64,000 bases of DNA from an uncultured Oscillospiraceae bacterium (GTDB lineage Bacteria > Bacillota > Clostridia > Oscillospirales > Acutalibacteraceae), in the NCBI GenBank assembly GCA_900540275.1, contig UQFO01000006.1:1-64000 (forward strand), written 5' to 3'. The position numbers were made by a program, and so were the translations under genes. The notes beneath the pieces were generated by a model, which had not been told where the DNA came from, searched no databases, and worked only from the letters and a program-made list of their open reading frames with translations. This document shows positions 53,002-61,752 of this stretch, piece after piece (position 1 is the first letter of the stretch; each line of letters starts with the position of its first letter).

Positions 53002-53439
53002 TTATTGATACCGCCGTGCCGCCGCGACCGCCAAAGCGTCGCACCGTTCGTTTTCCGGATGCCCGGCGTGGCCCTTGACCCAAACCACCTCGACCGTATG
53101 CTTTTCACAGAGCTTTAAAAGCTCATCCCAGAGCTCCGGGTTTAAAGCGGGCTCCTTTTTATTGCGCATCCAGCCGTTTGCCCGCCATTTTTTCGCCCAG
53201 CCGAGCTTAATGGCGTTGCAGACATATTGGGAATCGCTGTACAAGGTGACGCTGCACGGCTCCTTTAACAGCTTTAACGCTTCAATTACCGCGGAAAGCT
53301 CCATGCGGTTATTCGTCGTGTTTCTTTCGCCGCCGGATATTTCCTTTTCCGTCCCTTTATAGCGCATGACCGCGCCCCAGCCTCCCGGCCCCGGGTTTCC
53401 CTGGCAGGCGCCGTCGGTGTAAATTTCAACGTGCTTCAA
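53002..53439 (-). CDS. rnhA: ribonuclease HI
   Basis: 145 aa from TTG at 53439, which follows AAGGAGAAT; a longer frame upstream has no site. Catalytic residues are all visible: Asp in YTDGACQGNPGPGGWG, Glu in RMELSAVIEAL, Asp in YSDSQYV and the Asp of GHPENERCDALA, with the His loop VKGHAGH. It degrades RNA in RNA-DNA hybrids. Confidence 0.96.
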   Translation of the reverse strand: MKHVEIYTDGACQGNPGPGGWGAVMRYKGTEKEISGGERNTTNNRMELSAVIEALKLLKEPCSVTLYSDSQYVCNAIKLGWAKKWRANGWMRNKKEPALNPELWDELLKLCEKHTVEVVWVKGHAGHPENERCDALAVAAARRYQ

Positions 53440-53809
53440 GGCGATTCTCCTTATATCTTGTGGTAGTGCGCTTATTATACCCCTTCCGGCAGGCGTTTTC
53501 AATACTTTCGCGGCGCCTTGCGGCATAACTTAACAAAATCACAAATTAAGGGCGGCGTTTTTAAAATTATTGTCGCGTCTGATGGTGCAAATGCAACAAA
53601 ATTGATTTTATTCCAATTGTTCTGTCCGTTGGAATAACTGCCGCCGGATTGTGCCATGATATGTGTGACGGCGCAGCGGCGCAAAATGAAGAGATGCGGG
53701 CCATCCCGCCCTGTTAGTTTACGGGAAAAAGCGCGGCCTATTCAGAAAAACGGCGCGGAACACCTGAATAAATTGCCGCAGGGGAAAAAAGCGCGCCCAT
53801 ATGTGCCAC
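53440..53809. other. intergenic region with a 9-bp inverted repeat
   Basis: About 370 bp between rnhA (minus) and the rnj promoter, without a gene. TTATTCCAA (53608-53616) and TTGGAATAA (53629-53637) form a perfect inverted repeat with a 12-bp centre; role unknown. Confidence 0.5.
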
Positions 53810-53838
53810 TTGACAGTACCGTTGAAATAGAATAAAAT
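53810..53838 (+). promoter_or_regulatory. predicted promoter of rnj
   Basis: TTGACA (53810-53815), 17 bp, TAAAAT (53833-53838): a near-consensus housekeeping promoter with a 5' leader of about 140 nt before the GTG start. Confidence 0.8.
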
Positions 53839-53988
53839 GGAGGCAACGTATGTGACCGGATTCGTTTTTTGTTTGAAGAAAATGTGTTTTAAAAGATCGA
53901 TGACTCTGTGCATGGGGCACCGTTTGCGGCACAGAAGAAAACAATACAATACAGTCAATACATAACGAATGAAATTGGAGGTTTATTT

Positions 53989-55857
53989 GTGACATCAGAC
54001 AATCAGAATAAGCCGTCTCAGAAGAAGACGGCTTCCAGGAAGCCGGCCTCAAAGCCGGCCGCAAAACCGGCGGTTAAGGAGAACGGGCAAAAGAAGGCCG
54101 CCCCGGCGCGCGGCAGCGCCAAAAAACCGGCGGAGGCTGCTAAAAAGACACAGCGCTACCCGCAGAGAAAAAGACAGCCGGGCAGAAAGCCCGCGAAAAA
54201 GCCGTCTATCAAGGTCGCGTTTATCGGCGGCTTAAACGAAATCGGCAAAAATATCACCGTTTTTGAGTGCAACGGCGATATGTTCATCCTCGACTGCGGA
54301 ATGGCATTCCCTGACGGCGACATGCTCGGCGTTGATTTGGTCATCCCGGATTTCAGCTATATCGAGGAAAACCAGGATAGGATTAAGGGGCTTGTCATCA
54401 CGCATGGCCATGAGGACCATATCGGTTCCATCCCTTACCTGCTCAAAAATATGAATTTCCCTATCTATGGCACGAGCCTGACGCTCGGATTGGTGGAAAA
54501 CAAGCTCAAGGAGCATAATCTCCTTTATAAGGCAAAGCTCAACAAGGTCAACGCGGGCGATACGATTTCGCTTGGCTGTATGGATGTTGAAATGATACAT
54601 GTCAACCATTCCATTCCGGACGCGGTCGCCGTGGCTATCCATTCGCCGGCGGGCACGCTTGTGCACACGGGCGACTTTAAAATTGACTGCACGCCGATTG
54701 CCGGCGAAATGATAGACCTCGCCCGTTTTGCGGAGCTTGGAAAAGAGGGCGTGCTCGCGCTCTTTGCAGATTCAACCAACGCCGAACGCCCCGGTTACAC
54801 CATGACCGAGCAAAAGGTGAGCAATTCGTTTGAAACGCTCTTCAAGCGCGCGGAAAAGAACAGGATTATCATCGCGACCTTTGCTTCCAACATCAGCAGG
54901 GTCCAGCAGATTATCAACTGCGCCGCGCATTACGGCAGGAAGGTCGCTTTCTCGGGACGCAGCATGATAAACTATATGACGGTTGCCGCGGAGCTCGGAT
55001 ATATAGACGTACCCGACGGCGTGATTATCGATATCGACCTGCTGAAGCGGTACCCGAAGGAAAAGATAGTGCTTGTCACGACGGGCAGCCAGGGCGAGCC
55101 AATGTCGGCCTTGTCCAGGATGGCGTTTGCAGACCACCGCAAGGTTGAGGTAGGCGCGGGAGATTTCATCATTATTTCCGCAAACCCGATTCCCGGCAAC
55201 GAAAAGACAGTCGGTACCGTTGTGGATGAGCTGATGAAGCGCGGCTGTGAGGTTGTTTATGAGTCGATGTATGAGGTGCACGTCTCGGGCCATGCCTGCC
55301 AGGAGGAATTAAAGCTTATTCATGGGCTTACAAAGCCGAAGTATTTTATCCCGGTGCATGGTGAGCAGAAGCATTTGAGAAAGCACGCGAACCTGGCCTA
55401 CAGCATGGGCATGGACCATAAAAACGTATTTGTGGGCGACGTCGGCAGCGTGATTGAAATTAACCAGGATTATTTCAAGGAGCTTGAATCCGTCCAGGCG
55501 GGCAAGGTGTTTGTAGACGGGCTTGGCGTCGGCGACGTCGGAAGCATCGTCCTGCGCGACAGGAAGCACCTCGGCCAGGACGGCCTGATTATCGTCGTGG
55601 CGTCTATCGACGCGTACGACGCGCACCTAATCGCGGGGCCGGATATCGTTTCAAGGGGCTTTGTGTATGTCAGGGAATCTGAAATGCTGCTCGATGAGGT
55701 GAGAAAGGCCGCGGAGGCTGTGCTCAACGACTGCGCGTACGACAACATCCACGAGTGGAACGTCATTAAAAATAAAATCAAGGATGAGGTTTCACACCTC
55801 ATTTACGACAGGACCAGGCGCACTCCGATGATTTTGCCGATTATTATGGAGGTCTGA
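53989..55857 (+). CDS. rnj: ribonuclease J
   Basis: 622 aa from GTG at 53989, with TTGGAGGTT ahead; the upstream ATG frame overlaps the leader. The first 75 residues are a Lys/Ala/Pro-rich, probably disordered basic extension. Then come the metallo-beta-lactamase domain (IGGLNEIGKNITVF, THGHEDHIGS, HTGDFKID), the beta-CASP insertion (ATFASNISRVQQI, GSQGEPMSAL) and the C-terminal domain. RNase J has 5' exonuclease and endonuclease activity in mRNA decay and rRNA maturation. Expected length is about 555, so the extension is extra. Confidence 0.97.
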   Translation: MTSDNQNKPSQKKTASRKPASKPAAKPAVKENGQKKAAPARGSAKKPAEAAKKTQRYPQRKRQPGRKPAKKPSIKVAFIGGLNEIGKNITVFECNGDMFILDCGMAFPDGDMLGVDLVIPDFSYIEENQDRIKGLVITHGHEDHIGSIPYLLKNMNFPIYGTSLTLGLVENKLKEHNLLYKAKLNKVNAGDTISLGCMDVEMIHVNHSIPDAVAVAIHSPAGTLVHTGDFKIDCTPIAGEMIDLARFAELGKEGVLALFADSTNAERPGYTMTEQKVSNSFETLFKRAEKNRIIIATFASNISRVQQIINCAAHYGRKVAFSGRSMINYMTVAAELGYIDVPDGVIIDIDLLKRYPKEKIVLVTTGSQGEPMSALSRMAFADHRKVEVGAGDFIIISANPIPGNEKTVGTVVDELMKRGCEVVYESMYEVHVSGHACQEELKLIHGLTKPKYFIPVHGEQKHLRKHANLAYSMGMDHKNVFVGDVGSVIEINQDYFKELESVQAGKVFVDGLGVGDVGSIVLRDRKHLGQDGLIIVVASIDAYDAHLIAGPDIVSRGFVYVRESEMLLDEVRKAAEAVLNDCAYDNIHEWNVIKNKIKDEVSHLIYDRTRRTPMILPIIMEV

Positions 55858-55898
55858 TCCAGGGTTAAAATATTGGTTCCGGCGGAAGGAGTATGGTA

Positions 55899-57842
55899 AT
55901 GAAAAAAAAGGTTTGGACCTTGTCTCCCTATTTTTTGATTTTTTCCGGCGTTATTCTTGGAATGGCGCTCTACTCCATCCGCTGGAATATTTATGTATTC
56001 TACATCGAAATTGCTGTCGCCATCCTTTCCATCCTGCTCGTTTATGTCAACCTCAAACGGTTTGAGCGGTATACGGCGCGCGTCATTAAAAGCACGCTTG
56101 CGGGTATTAAGGGGGTCAATACCAGCTATCTCGAAAAATTCTCTGTCCCTGTCGCCGTCGCGGGCGACCAGGGGGACGTCATGTGGTACAACCAAAAGTT
56201 CAAGGAACGCCTGTGCAGCGGCCGGGAGGCGACAGGCGACTTTATCAGCCAGTACATACCGGGCTTTACCGTCGACGAAATCCTGCACCATGGCAGCGCG
56301 GACGTTTCCTACGGGAACAGGCGCTATACGGTGCTTGCCTGTTCGGTGGCGGACGGCGCGGTTCTTTATTTTATCGACGATACATATTACAAGAATACCG
56401 CGAAGGAATTCGTGGAAAGCCGCCCGGCGGTAGCGATGGTCGTGTTTGACAACCGCGAGGAGTTCGAGCGGGAAAACGACGACGAGCAGAGCGCACACGC
56501 CGTTGTAACCATTGAAAACGCGCTTCAAAAATGGGCGGCAAAATACAACGCGTTATTTAAAAAGGTTTCCGGAAGCCGTTATATGGTGATTTTTGAGGAA
56601 CGCTTCGTACGCAAGCTCGTGGAAGAAAAGTTCCCGATTCTTGAGGAAATCCGCAGCATTAAGTTTGCAAACAACAGGGAAGCTACCATTTCTATCGGCA
56701 TCGGGCGCGGCGCGCAGGGCTTTAAGGAAAGTGAGCTTTGGGCGCGCAGGGCGCTTGAAATGGCGCTCGGGCGCGGCGGAGACCAGGCCGCCGTTAAGAC
56801 GAGGGACGAGTTCAGGTTCTTCGGCGGCGTATCCAAGGGCTATGAAAAGTTCGACAAGGTCAGGACCCGCGTAATCGCAAGCACCCTTTCCGAGCATATC
56901 AAGGGCAGCTCCCATGTGCTTTTAATGGGCCATAAAAACTCAGATTTAGACTGTGTGGGCGCGGCAATCGGCCTGTGGAGCGCCGTTACAAAGGCGCTGC
57001 AAAAGCCGGCGCATGTCGTCGTCAGGAAAGGGCAGTCGCTTGCGGGGCCGCTGATAGACAGCTTTTTAAACGCGGGCGGCGCCAACATGTTTATGGAGCC
57101 GGACGAAGCGCTCGGCGCGGTGAATGACAAAACGCTTCTTATTGTGGTTGATACCCATTCGCCGGCGTTTTTGGAAAGCTCCGAGATTTACCAGAAATGC
57201 AAGCAGGTCGTCGTTATCGACCATCACAGGATGATGGTCAACCGGATAGAAAATTCTATCGTCTTTTTCCATGAGCCGTATGCCTCGTCCGCTTCGGAGA
57301 TGGCGACCGAGCTCGTACAATACCTGGGCGACAACGTATTGACCCGGCTGGAGGCGGAGGCGCTTCTCGCCGGCATTATGCTCGATACAAAGAATTTTGT
57401 TCTCAAAACGGGCGTGCGCACGTTTGAGGCGGCCGCTTACCTGCGCCAGCGCGGCGCGGACACGGTCGAGGTCAAGCGGCTGTTTTCTAATTCTATCGAC
57501 GCCTACAAAGCGAAATACCAGCTTGTTTCACAGGCTGAAATCTATAATTCCTGCGCCGTCGCGTGCGCGGAGGACGTCCCGCCGGACGTCAGGGTAACTG
57601 CGGCGCAGGCTGCAGACGAGCTTTTAGGACTTCAGGACGTTCGCGCCTCGTTCGTCATTTATTCGGCGGACGGCTGTGTCAATATTTCGGCGCGCTCGCT
57701 CGGCGATGTGAACGTTCAGGTCATTATGGAACAGCTCGGCGGAGGCGGCCACCAGACGATGGCGGGCGCCCAAATTGAAGGGCAGCCTTTGAGCGCTGTG
57801 CGCGACAAGCTGATTGAAATTATAAGCCATCTCGATTCATAA
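55899..57842 (+). CDS. gdpP: cyclic-di-AMP phosphodiesterase GdpP
   Basis: About 647 aa. ATG at 55899 has GGAAGGAG at a better distance than the ATG six bases earlier. Two membrane segments (about 8-50), a PAS-like domain (YLEKFSVPVAVAGDQGDVMWYN), a degenerate GGDEF domain (MVIFEERFVRKLVEEKF) and the DHH/DHHA1 module follow: GHKNSDLDCVGAAIG, VVDTHSPAF, VIDHHRMM, and GGGGHQTMAGAQI near the end. It hydrolyses c-di-AMP at the membrane. gdpP-rplI-dnaB is a widely conserved Firmicute order. Confidence 0.96.
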   Translation: MKKKVWTLSPYFLIFSGVILGMALYSIRWNIYVFYIEIAVAILSILLVYVNLKRFERYTARVIKSTLAGIKGVNTSYLEKFSVPVAVAGDQGDVMWYNQKFKERLCSGREATGDFISQYIPGFTVDEILHHGSADVSYGNRRYTVLACSVADGAVLYFIDDTYYKNTAKEFVESRPAVAMVVFDNREEFERENDDEQSAHAVVTIENALQKWAAKYNALFKKVSGSRYMVIFEERFVRKLVEEKFPILEEIRSIKFANNREATISIGIGRGAQGFKESELWARRALEMALGRGGDQAAVKTRDEFRFFGGVSKGYEKFDKVRTRVIASTLSEHIKGSSHVLLMGHKNSDLDCVGAAIGLWSAVTKALQKPAHVVVRKGQSLAGPLIDSFLNAGGANMFMEPDEALGAVNDKTLLIVVDTHSPAFLESSEIYQKCKQVVVIDHHRMMVNRIENSIVFFHEPYASSASEMATELVQYLGDNVLTRLEAEALLAGIMLDTKNFVLKTGVRTFEAAAYLRQRGADTVEVKRLFSNSIDAYKAKYQLVSQAEIYNSCAVACAEDVPPDVRVTAAQAADELLGLQDVRASFVIYSADGCVNISARSLGDVNVQVIMEQLGGGGHQTMAGAQIEGQPLSAVRDKLIEIISHLDS

Positions 57843-57873
57843 ATCGCACAGAATTTTACTGGAGGGAACCGAT

Positions 57874-58323
57874 ATGAAAGTCATACTTTTACAGGACGTC
57901 AAGGGCAGCGGAAAAAAAGGAGAGCTTGTAAATGTCTCCGACGGCTATGCAAGGAACTACCTCCTACCCAGAAAGCTCGCCAAGGAAGCGAATACACAGG
58001 CGATGAACGAGCTGAAAAACGCAGAGCAGTCCAAGCAGTTTAAAATTGATTCTGATAAAGCCGCGGCAAACGACGCGAAAGCGAAGCTAGACGGCGCGAC
58101 TGTCAAGATTTACGCCAAAGCGGGGCAGGGCGGCAAGCTGTTCGGTTCCGTTACGGCAAAGGAAATCAGCGAGGAAATAAAAAACCAGCTCAAAATTGCG
58201 GTTGACAAGCGTAAGGTTACGCTCGATACCGACATCAAGGCCTACGGCACCTTCCAGTGTGCCATAAAGCTCTACGCGGGCATTTCGGCCACAGTCAACG
58301 TGGTAGTTGCAGAAAAGGCCTGA
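57874..58323 (+). CDS. rplI: 50S ribosomal protein L9
   Basis: 149 aa: the N-terminal RNA-binding part MKVILLQDVKGSGKKGELVNV..GYARNYLLPRKLA, the connecting long helix, and the C-terminal domain (GGKLFGSVTAKEI). It lies 31 bp after gdpP with GGAGG before ATG. Confidence 0.98.
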   Translation: MKVILLQDVKGSGKKGELVNVSDGYARNYLLPRKLAKEANTQAMNELKNAEQSKQFKIDSDKAAANDAKAKLDGATVKIYAKAGQGGKLFGSVTAKEISEEIKNQLKIAVDKRKVTLDTDIKAYGTFQCAIKLYAGISATVNVVVAEKA

Positions 58324-58351
58324 TTGCTTTATAATAGGGAATAACGGCGGA

Positions 58352-58375
58352 GGGGGCGGTTCGCGCCCCCTTTTC
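58352..58375 (+). terminator. terminator after rplI
   Basis: GGGGGCG/CGCCCCC with loop GTTCG and TTTTC. It lies between rplI and dnaB. Confidence 0.75.
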
Positions 58376-58430
58376 TTCACGGCATCAAGCTGGAAACAAA
58401 GCGTATGCGCAAAGGGAATGGGATTAAAAA

Positions 58431-59795
58431 ATGGCGGAAATGAACATCACAACCGGATATGACGGCCTGAAGATGCCCTACAGCCCGGAGGCGGAGCAAT
58501 CCGTCCTCGGCGCAATCCTTCTCGACCCTACCTGCCTGGACAAGGTGGCAGAGCTCCTGCCCAAACCGGACTATTTCCATCTTGCCAACCACCGCGCGAT
58601 TTACGGCGCTATGCTCGATATGTTCACGGTCGGCAAAACGGTCGATTTTGTCACGGTCAACGAGCGCTTAAAGCAGGACAAGACGTTTGACGAGGCAAGC
58701 GCAAAAACCTACCTGATGCAGCTTGCGGAGATTGTCCCGTCCATTTCCAACGTAGAGGTATACGCGCGCATCGTGCGCGAAAAATACGAGGTGCGCAGCC
58801 TGATTATGGCGGCGCGCGATATTGTGGAAGAGGCGGCGCAGGGCGAATACGATTCCGAAACGCTCATCGATTCCGCGGAACAGAAAATTTTTGATATCCG
58901 CAGGGGTAAAAATATCCAGGGGCTCCAGCGTATCGACGAGGTCATTATCGAAACGTTCGACCGGCTTGACCTGCTTAATTCCGAGGACAGCGAGATGATT
59001 AAGCCCATTTCCACGGGAATTGCCGATTTAGACCGGATGATTACCGGGCTCAACCGCTCCGACCTGATACTGCTGGCGGCGCGCCCCGGTATGGGCAAGA
59101 CGAGCTTTGCGCTCAACATCGCCCGCCACGCGGCGGTAAAGGGCAAGCGCCGCGTCGCGTTTTTCTCCCTGGAAATGTCGAAGGAGCAGCTCGGCTCCCG
59201 ACTGCTTTCAACGGAAGGCTTAATCGAGGGTACAAAGCTGCGCACCGGCAAGCTCAACAACGACGAATGGACGCGCCTGGTCGAGGCGGGCGACGTACTC
59301 GGCAAGGCGGAAATTTACCTGGACGACACGCCGGGCATCTCTGTTCCTGGGATGAAGGCAAAGCTCAGGAGGCTTCGCGGCGTTGACCTTGTCATCATCG
59401 ACTACCTGCAGCTGATGGCCGGCAACAGGAGGACGGACAACCGCGTACAGGAAATCTCTGAAATCACCAGGAACCTGAAAATTATGGCCAAGGAGCTGGA
59501 CGTACCCGTCATTACGCTGTCGCAGCTTTCGCGCGCAAGCGAGCAGAGGACCGACCACCGCCCGCAGCTCTCAGATTTGAGGGACTCCGGCTCCATCGAA
59601 CAGGACGCCGACATCGTGCTGTTCCTCTACCGTGAGGGCTACTATGAAAAGGACGCGGGTGAGGACGGCGCCGACCAGAACAGCGGCGAGTGCCTGGTTG
59701 CGAAAAACCGCCACGGCGAGGCGGGCTCGGTCAAGCTCCACTGGCAGGGCGAGTTTATGCGCTTTACCGCGCCGGAGGTGGGCCGTGGAGACTAA
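58431..59795 (+). CDS. dnaB: replicative DNA helicase DnaB
   Basis: 454 aa, standard length and no intein. The N-terminal domain (PYSPEAEQSVLGAILLD) is followed by the RecA-like helicase domain with Walker A ARPGMGKTSFAL, FFSLEMSKEQLGSRLL, Walker B DLVIIDYLQLM, SQLSRASEQR, and the C-terminal LRDSGSIEQDADIVLFLYR and AKNRHGEAGSVKL. It unwinds DNA at the fork. Confidence 0.98.
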   Translation: MAEMNITTGYDGLKMPYSPEAEQSVLGAILLDPTCLDKVAELLPKPDYFHLANHRAIYGAMLDMFTVGKTVDFVTVNERLKQDKTFDEASAKTYLMQLAEIVPSISNVEVYARIVREKYEVRSLIMAARDIVEEAAQGEYDSETLIDSAEQKIFDIRRGKNIQGLQRIDEVIIETFDRLDLLNSEDSEMIKPISTGIADLDRMITGLNRSDLILLAARPGMGKTSFALNIARHAAVKGKRRVAFFSLEMSKEQLGSRLLSTEGLIEGTKLRTGKLNNDEWTRLVEAGDVLGKAEIYLDDTPGISVPGMKAKLRRLRGVDLVIIDYLQLMAGNRRTDNRVQEISEITRNLKIMAKELDVPVITLSQLSRASEQRTDHRPQLSDLRDSGSIEQDADIVLFLYREGYYEKDAGEDGADQNSGECLVAKNRHGEAGSVKLHWQGEFMRFTAPEVGRGD

Positions 59796-61146
59796 AATCC
59801 TCACAACCATACAAAAATACCGGATGCTTGAGGCCGGCGGCAGTATTGTCGCCGGTGTTTCGGGTGGAGCAGACTCTATGTGCCTGCTTCACTTTCTTTA
59901 TATTTTAAGGAAAGATTGGAACCTTACCGTCATAGCCGCGCATGTAAACCACGGCCTGCGCGGGGAAGAGGCAAAGCGCGACGAGGAATTCGTGCAAAGC
60001 TGGTGCGAGGCGCATGGAGTACCATTTGAGGTGCTTCACGCTGATGTAAACGCGCTTGCAAAGGTAAGCGGGCAGGGGACGGAAGCCTGCGGCAGGGACG
60101 TGCGCTACCGCTTTTTTTCAGGCCTTGCGGAAAAATACGGCGCATCGATTGCGACCGCCCATACGGCAAGCGACAACGCGGAAACCGTACTGTTCCACCT
60201 GATACGTGGAACGGGAACGCGCGGGCTTAGCGGCATAAAGCCAGTGCGCGGCAATATTGTCCGCCCTCTTATCGAAATAACGCGTGAAGAGGTGGAGGCC
60301 TACTGCCGGGAATACGACGTGCCGTACCTTACGGATTCCACCAACTTGCGCGACGACTATACGCGCAACAGGCTGCGCCACCATCTCGTCCCGTTGTGCA
60401 AAGAAATCAACCCAAGCTTTGAAAAGGGCGTGCTGCGCCTGTCCGAAACGCTTTCGCACGATGATATGTACTTTATGGAACAGGCGGAAGCCGCGCTCGA
60501 TAACGCGCGCCTCGGGAACGGAACGTACTCCGGTAAAAGGCTTGCGGCGTTACCCGCGCCGGCGCTTGCGCGCGCGGTCATGCTGTGCGCGCAGGCGTTT
60601 TCCTGCCGGTGCATGGAGCAGAAGCATATCAGCGCTGTCTGCGGGTTTATATATGAGGGGGCCGGCGCGTGCGATTTGCCATGCGGCCTTCAGGCCATTG
60701 TGTCGCAGGGGATGTTCCGCATTGTGCAAAAGGAGAAACCTGCCGAAAAGTGGGAAATTCCCCTGACTGATGCAGTTTCCTTAACGAAATACAACAAAAA
60801 ATTAAACGTTTGCGTCTGCTCCAAAATGGAATATGACAAAAAAACGAAATTTAACAAAAAGTTATTAAATAACTCCATGGACTATGCTATAATAAGTAAA
60901 CATCCGGCCTTCCGCACGCGGAGGGAAGGGGACACGTTTTTGCCCTTGGGTAAAAACGGGACAAAAACAGTAAAAAAGCTTTTTAATGAATACAAAATAC
61001 CGCGCGAGCAGCGCGGTAAAATTCTTCTGCTCGCTCGGGGCAGCGAGGTTTTGTGGATTGACGGGTACGGCGTGTCGCAGCATGCCGCGGTTTCCGATAA
61101 AACACAGCGCGTTCTCATTATTAATGTTGAAACGGCGGAGGGGTAA
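59785..61146 (+). CDS. tilS: tRNA(Ile)-lysidine synthase
   Basis: 453 aa from GTG at 59785, with GGAGGTG five bases before it, overlapping dnaB by 11 bp. A much longer open frame read through dnaB is a shadow. The N-type PP-loop SGGADS, AAHVNHGLRG, ATAHTASDNAETVLFHLIRGTG and RPLIEITREEVEAYC identify TilS; the C-terminal TilS_C domain is seen as FLPLGKNGTKTVKKLF. It makes lysidine at the wobble base of the tRNA-Ile for AUA. Confidence 0.96.
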   Translation: METKILTTIQKYRMLEAGGSIVAGVSGGADSMCLLHFLYILRKDWNLTVIAAHVNHGLRGEEAKRDEEFVQSWCEAHGVPFEVLHADVNALAKVSGQGTEACGRDVRYRFFSGLAEKYGASIATAHTASDNAETVLFHLIRGTGTRGLSGIKPVRGNIVRPLIEITREEVEAYCREYDVPYLTDSTNLRDDYTRNRLRHHLVPLCKEINPSFEKGVLRLSETLSHDDMYFMEQAEAALDNARLGNGTYSGKRLAALPAPALARAVMLCAQAFSCRCMEQKHISAVCGFIYEGAGACDLPCGLQAIVSQGMFRIVQKEKPAEKWEIPLTDAVSLTKYNKKLNVCVCSKMEYDKKTKFNKKLLNNSMDYAIISKHPAFRTRREGDTFLPLGKNGTKTVKKLFNEYKIPREQRGKILLLARGSEVLWIDGYGVSQHAAVSDKTQRVLIINVETAEG

Positions 61147-61170
61147 GCTCCGTTTGCTTCGGAGGGAATT

Positions 61171-61710
61171 ATGGAAAAGGATATTAAAAGGATACTGTTA
61201 AGCGAAGAGGAAATCAAAGCGATTGTGCAAAACCTGGCTGAACAGATAGACCGCGACTACCAGGGCAAAAAGCTTGTAATGGTCGGCCTTTTAAAGGGAA
61301 GCGTCGTATTTATGGCGGATTTGATGCGCGCGCTCAAGACAAGGTGCAGAATCGATTTTATGGTAACCTCGAGCTACGGCAGCGGCACACAGAGCAGCGG
61401 CAGGCTCAATATTTTAAAAGACCTGTCCGCTCCAATCGACGGCTGCGACGTGCTCGTCGTGGAGGATATTATCGACAGCGGCGTAACGCTGAGCTTTATC
61501 CTTGACTATCTCAAGGCAAAGAACGCAAGCAGCGTAAAATTATGTACGCTCCTCAATAAGCCGGACCGCCGCAAAAAGGAAGTGCCGGTCGATTACACAG
61601 GCGCGGTTATCCCGGACGAGTTCGTCGTAGGCTATGGGCTCGACTATGCCGAGTATTACCGCAACCTTCCCTATATCGGCGTATTAAAGCCTGAAATCTA
61701 TTCTGTTTAA
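61171..61710 (+). CDS. hpt: hypoxanthine phosphoribosyltransferase
   Basis: 179 aa with the PRPP-binding motif VLVVEDIIDSGVTLSFIL, the flexible loop SSYGSGTQSSGR, and LLKGSVVFMADL near the start. It salvages hypoxanthine and guanine. The tilS-hpt-ftsH order is conserved in Firmicutes. GGAGGG precedes ATG. Confidence 0.97.
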   Translation: MEKDIKRILLSEEEIKAIVQNLAEQIDRDYQGKKLVMVGLLKGSVVFMADLMRALKTRCRIDFMVTSSYGSGTQSSGRLNILKDLSAPIDGCDVLVVEDIIDSGVTLSFILDYLKAKNASSVKLCTLLNKPDRRKKEVPVDYTGAVIPDEFVVGYGLDYAEYYRNLPYIGVLKPEIYSV

Positions 61711-61752
61711 ACGCCTTTTGTTTTACATATACTATCCTAAGGAGTGAACATA

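Noticed and set aside
59632..59784. Long N-terminal extension of TilS
   Set aside because: It is the Arg/Ala-rich shadow of dnaB in another frame; the GTG at 59785 has a strong site and gives the normal TilS start.
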